Origin: Thermoplasmata archaeon
GTDB lineage: Archaea > Thermoplasmatota > Thermoplasmata > Thermoplasmatales > Aciduliprofundaceae
Reading direction: 5' to 3'
Assembly (NCBI GenBank): GCA_021160945.1
Contig: JAGHBQ010000075.1
Coordinates: 1 to 5,671, forward strand
Length of the DNA stretch: 5,671 bases
Within the stretch, counting starts at the first letter, position 1. Each line of letters starts with the position of its first letter. This document shows positions 5,502 through 5,671 of this stretch, in pieces. The notes under the pieces are model-generated. The model was not told the DNA's origin. It made no database searches and was given only the letters and a program-made list of their open reading frames with translations. Both the position numbers and the translations under genes were made by a program.

Positions 5502-5671
5502 TTAAGTGTGAGAGTTTACTACCTGATTTCTCTCTTTTCTCGATTGATATATGCCCGTGATGCCTATTAGTAGAAGTATAAGCAGATATACGCTTGGAAA
5601 TTCTGGAATTGCGGAAATTTCTTTTACTGTTATGTACGCTGGGTTAAGGATGGCATCGCAGTGTGCCTGGA
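5502..5671 (-). CDS. C-terminal end of a secreted/surface protein with PEF-type sorting tail (partial)
   Basis: The last 55 codons of a - strand gene, ending in TAA at 5504-5502 and cut off at its 5' side by the window edge. There is no start codon in the fragment and the reading frame is open to the boundary. In fragment numbering it shows residues ending a likely extracellular beta domain (ILNPAYITVKEI, 7-18), then IPEFP at 21-25, a hydrophobic helix (VYLLILLLIGITGIY, 27-41), a basic cluster (SRKER, 43-47), and an eight-residue polar tail. The order PEF motif, transmembrane helix, basic cluster is that of archaeal PEF-CTERM-like C-terminal signals, where it anchors or directs processing of surface proteins. 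The main body and enzymatic or structural role are outside the window. The tail after the basic cluster is longer than usual, so a plain C-terminal membrane anchor is the alternative. It lies upstream of, and in the same direction as, the L10e gene. Confidence 0.7.
   Translation of the reverse strand, partial: QAHCDAILNPAYITVKEISAIPEFPSVYLLILLLIGITGIYQSRKERNQVVNSHT

Noticed and set aside
5551..5671. + strand frame starting at ATG 5551 and open to the window edge
   Set aside because: It is antisense to the - strand fragment with the IPEFP/helix/basic tail, has no ribosome site and shows no recognisable composition; the - strand reading is far better supported.
1..5671. Search for CRISPR arrays, tRNA genes, insertion sequences, toxin-antitoxin or defence cassettes
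   Set aside because: No regularly spaced repeats, cloverleaf, terminal inverted repeats, transposase motifs or defence-family proteins were seen; gene order and composition look like ordinary core chromosome.

Overview
The window reads as a compact piece of an archaeal chromosome. The evidence is a four-subunit 2-oxoacid:ferredoxin oxidoreductase, an archaeal-type serine hydroxymethyltransferase, the archaeal/eukaryotic form of ribosomal protein uL16 (L10e), a DUF835 protein, TATA-like promoter elements and T-tract terminators. The AT-rich sequence, heavy use of AGA/AGG and ATA codons and the presence of DUF835 suggest a thermophilic euryarchaeon. A Thermoplasmata relative such as the Aciduliprofundum (DHVE2) lineage is my best guess, but this is an inference from memory, not a database match.

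Layout from left to right. Positions 21-2822 on the + strand hold korD-korA-korB-korC, one tightly packed operon in which all three internal junctions are ATGA stop/start overlaps preceded by a strong GGAGG. Together they encode delta, alpha, beta and gamma subunits of a probable 2-oxoglutarate:ferredoxin oxidoreductase. KorB carries thiamine pyrophosphate and one predicted [4Fe-4S] cluster, KorD carries two more clusters, and KorA and KorC complete the active site. Positions 2828-4129 on the - strand hold glyA, which converges on korC with 5 bp between stop codons. Positions 4130-4230 form a divergent promoter region between glyA and a DUF835 gene (+, probable start at 4231, probably leaderless). 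That gene converges on the L10e gene (-, 4841-5362), with 4 bp between stops. After a 139-bp spacer carrying the L10e promoter, the right edge contains the 3' end of another - strand gene, absent from simple long-ORF views. It encodes a C-terminal tail (IPEFP, hydrophobic helix, basic cluster) typical of an archaeal surface protein.

The oxidoreductase genes form one functional unit: oxidative decarboxylation of a 2-oxoacid to an acyl-CoA with reduction of ferredoxin, as used in amino acid fermentation or carbon assimilation. glyA (one-carbon/glycine metabolism), the DUF835 gene and the L10e gene appear to be separate transcription units placed next to it.

I found no mobile element, CRISPR array, RNA gene or defence cassette. 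The points most worth a second look are the DUF835 protein with what looks like a degenerate P-loop, the sorting-signal-like tail at the right edge, the uncertain korD start, and the two nearly gapless convergent gene pairs whose terminators seem to lie inside the partner gene's lysine codons.
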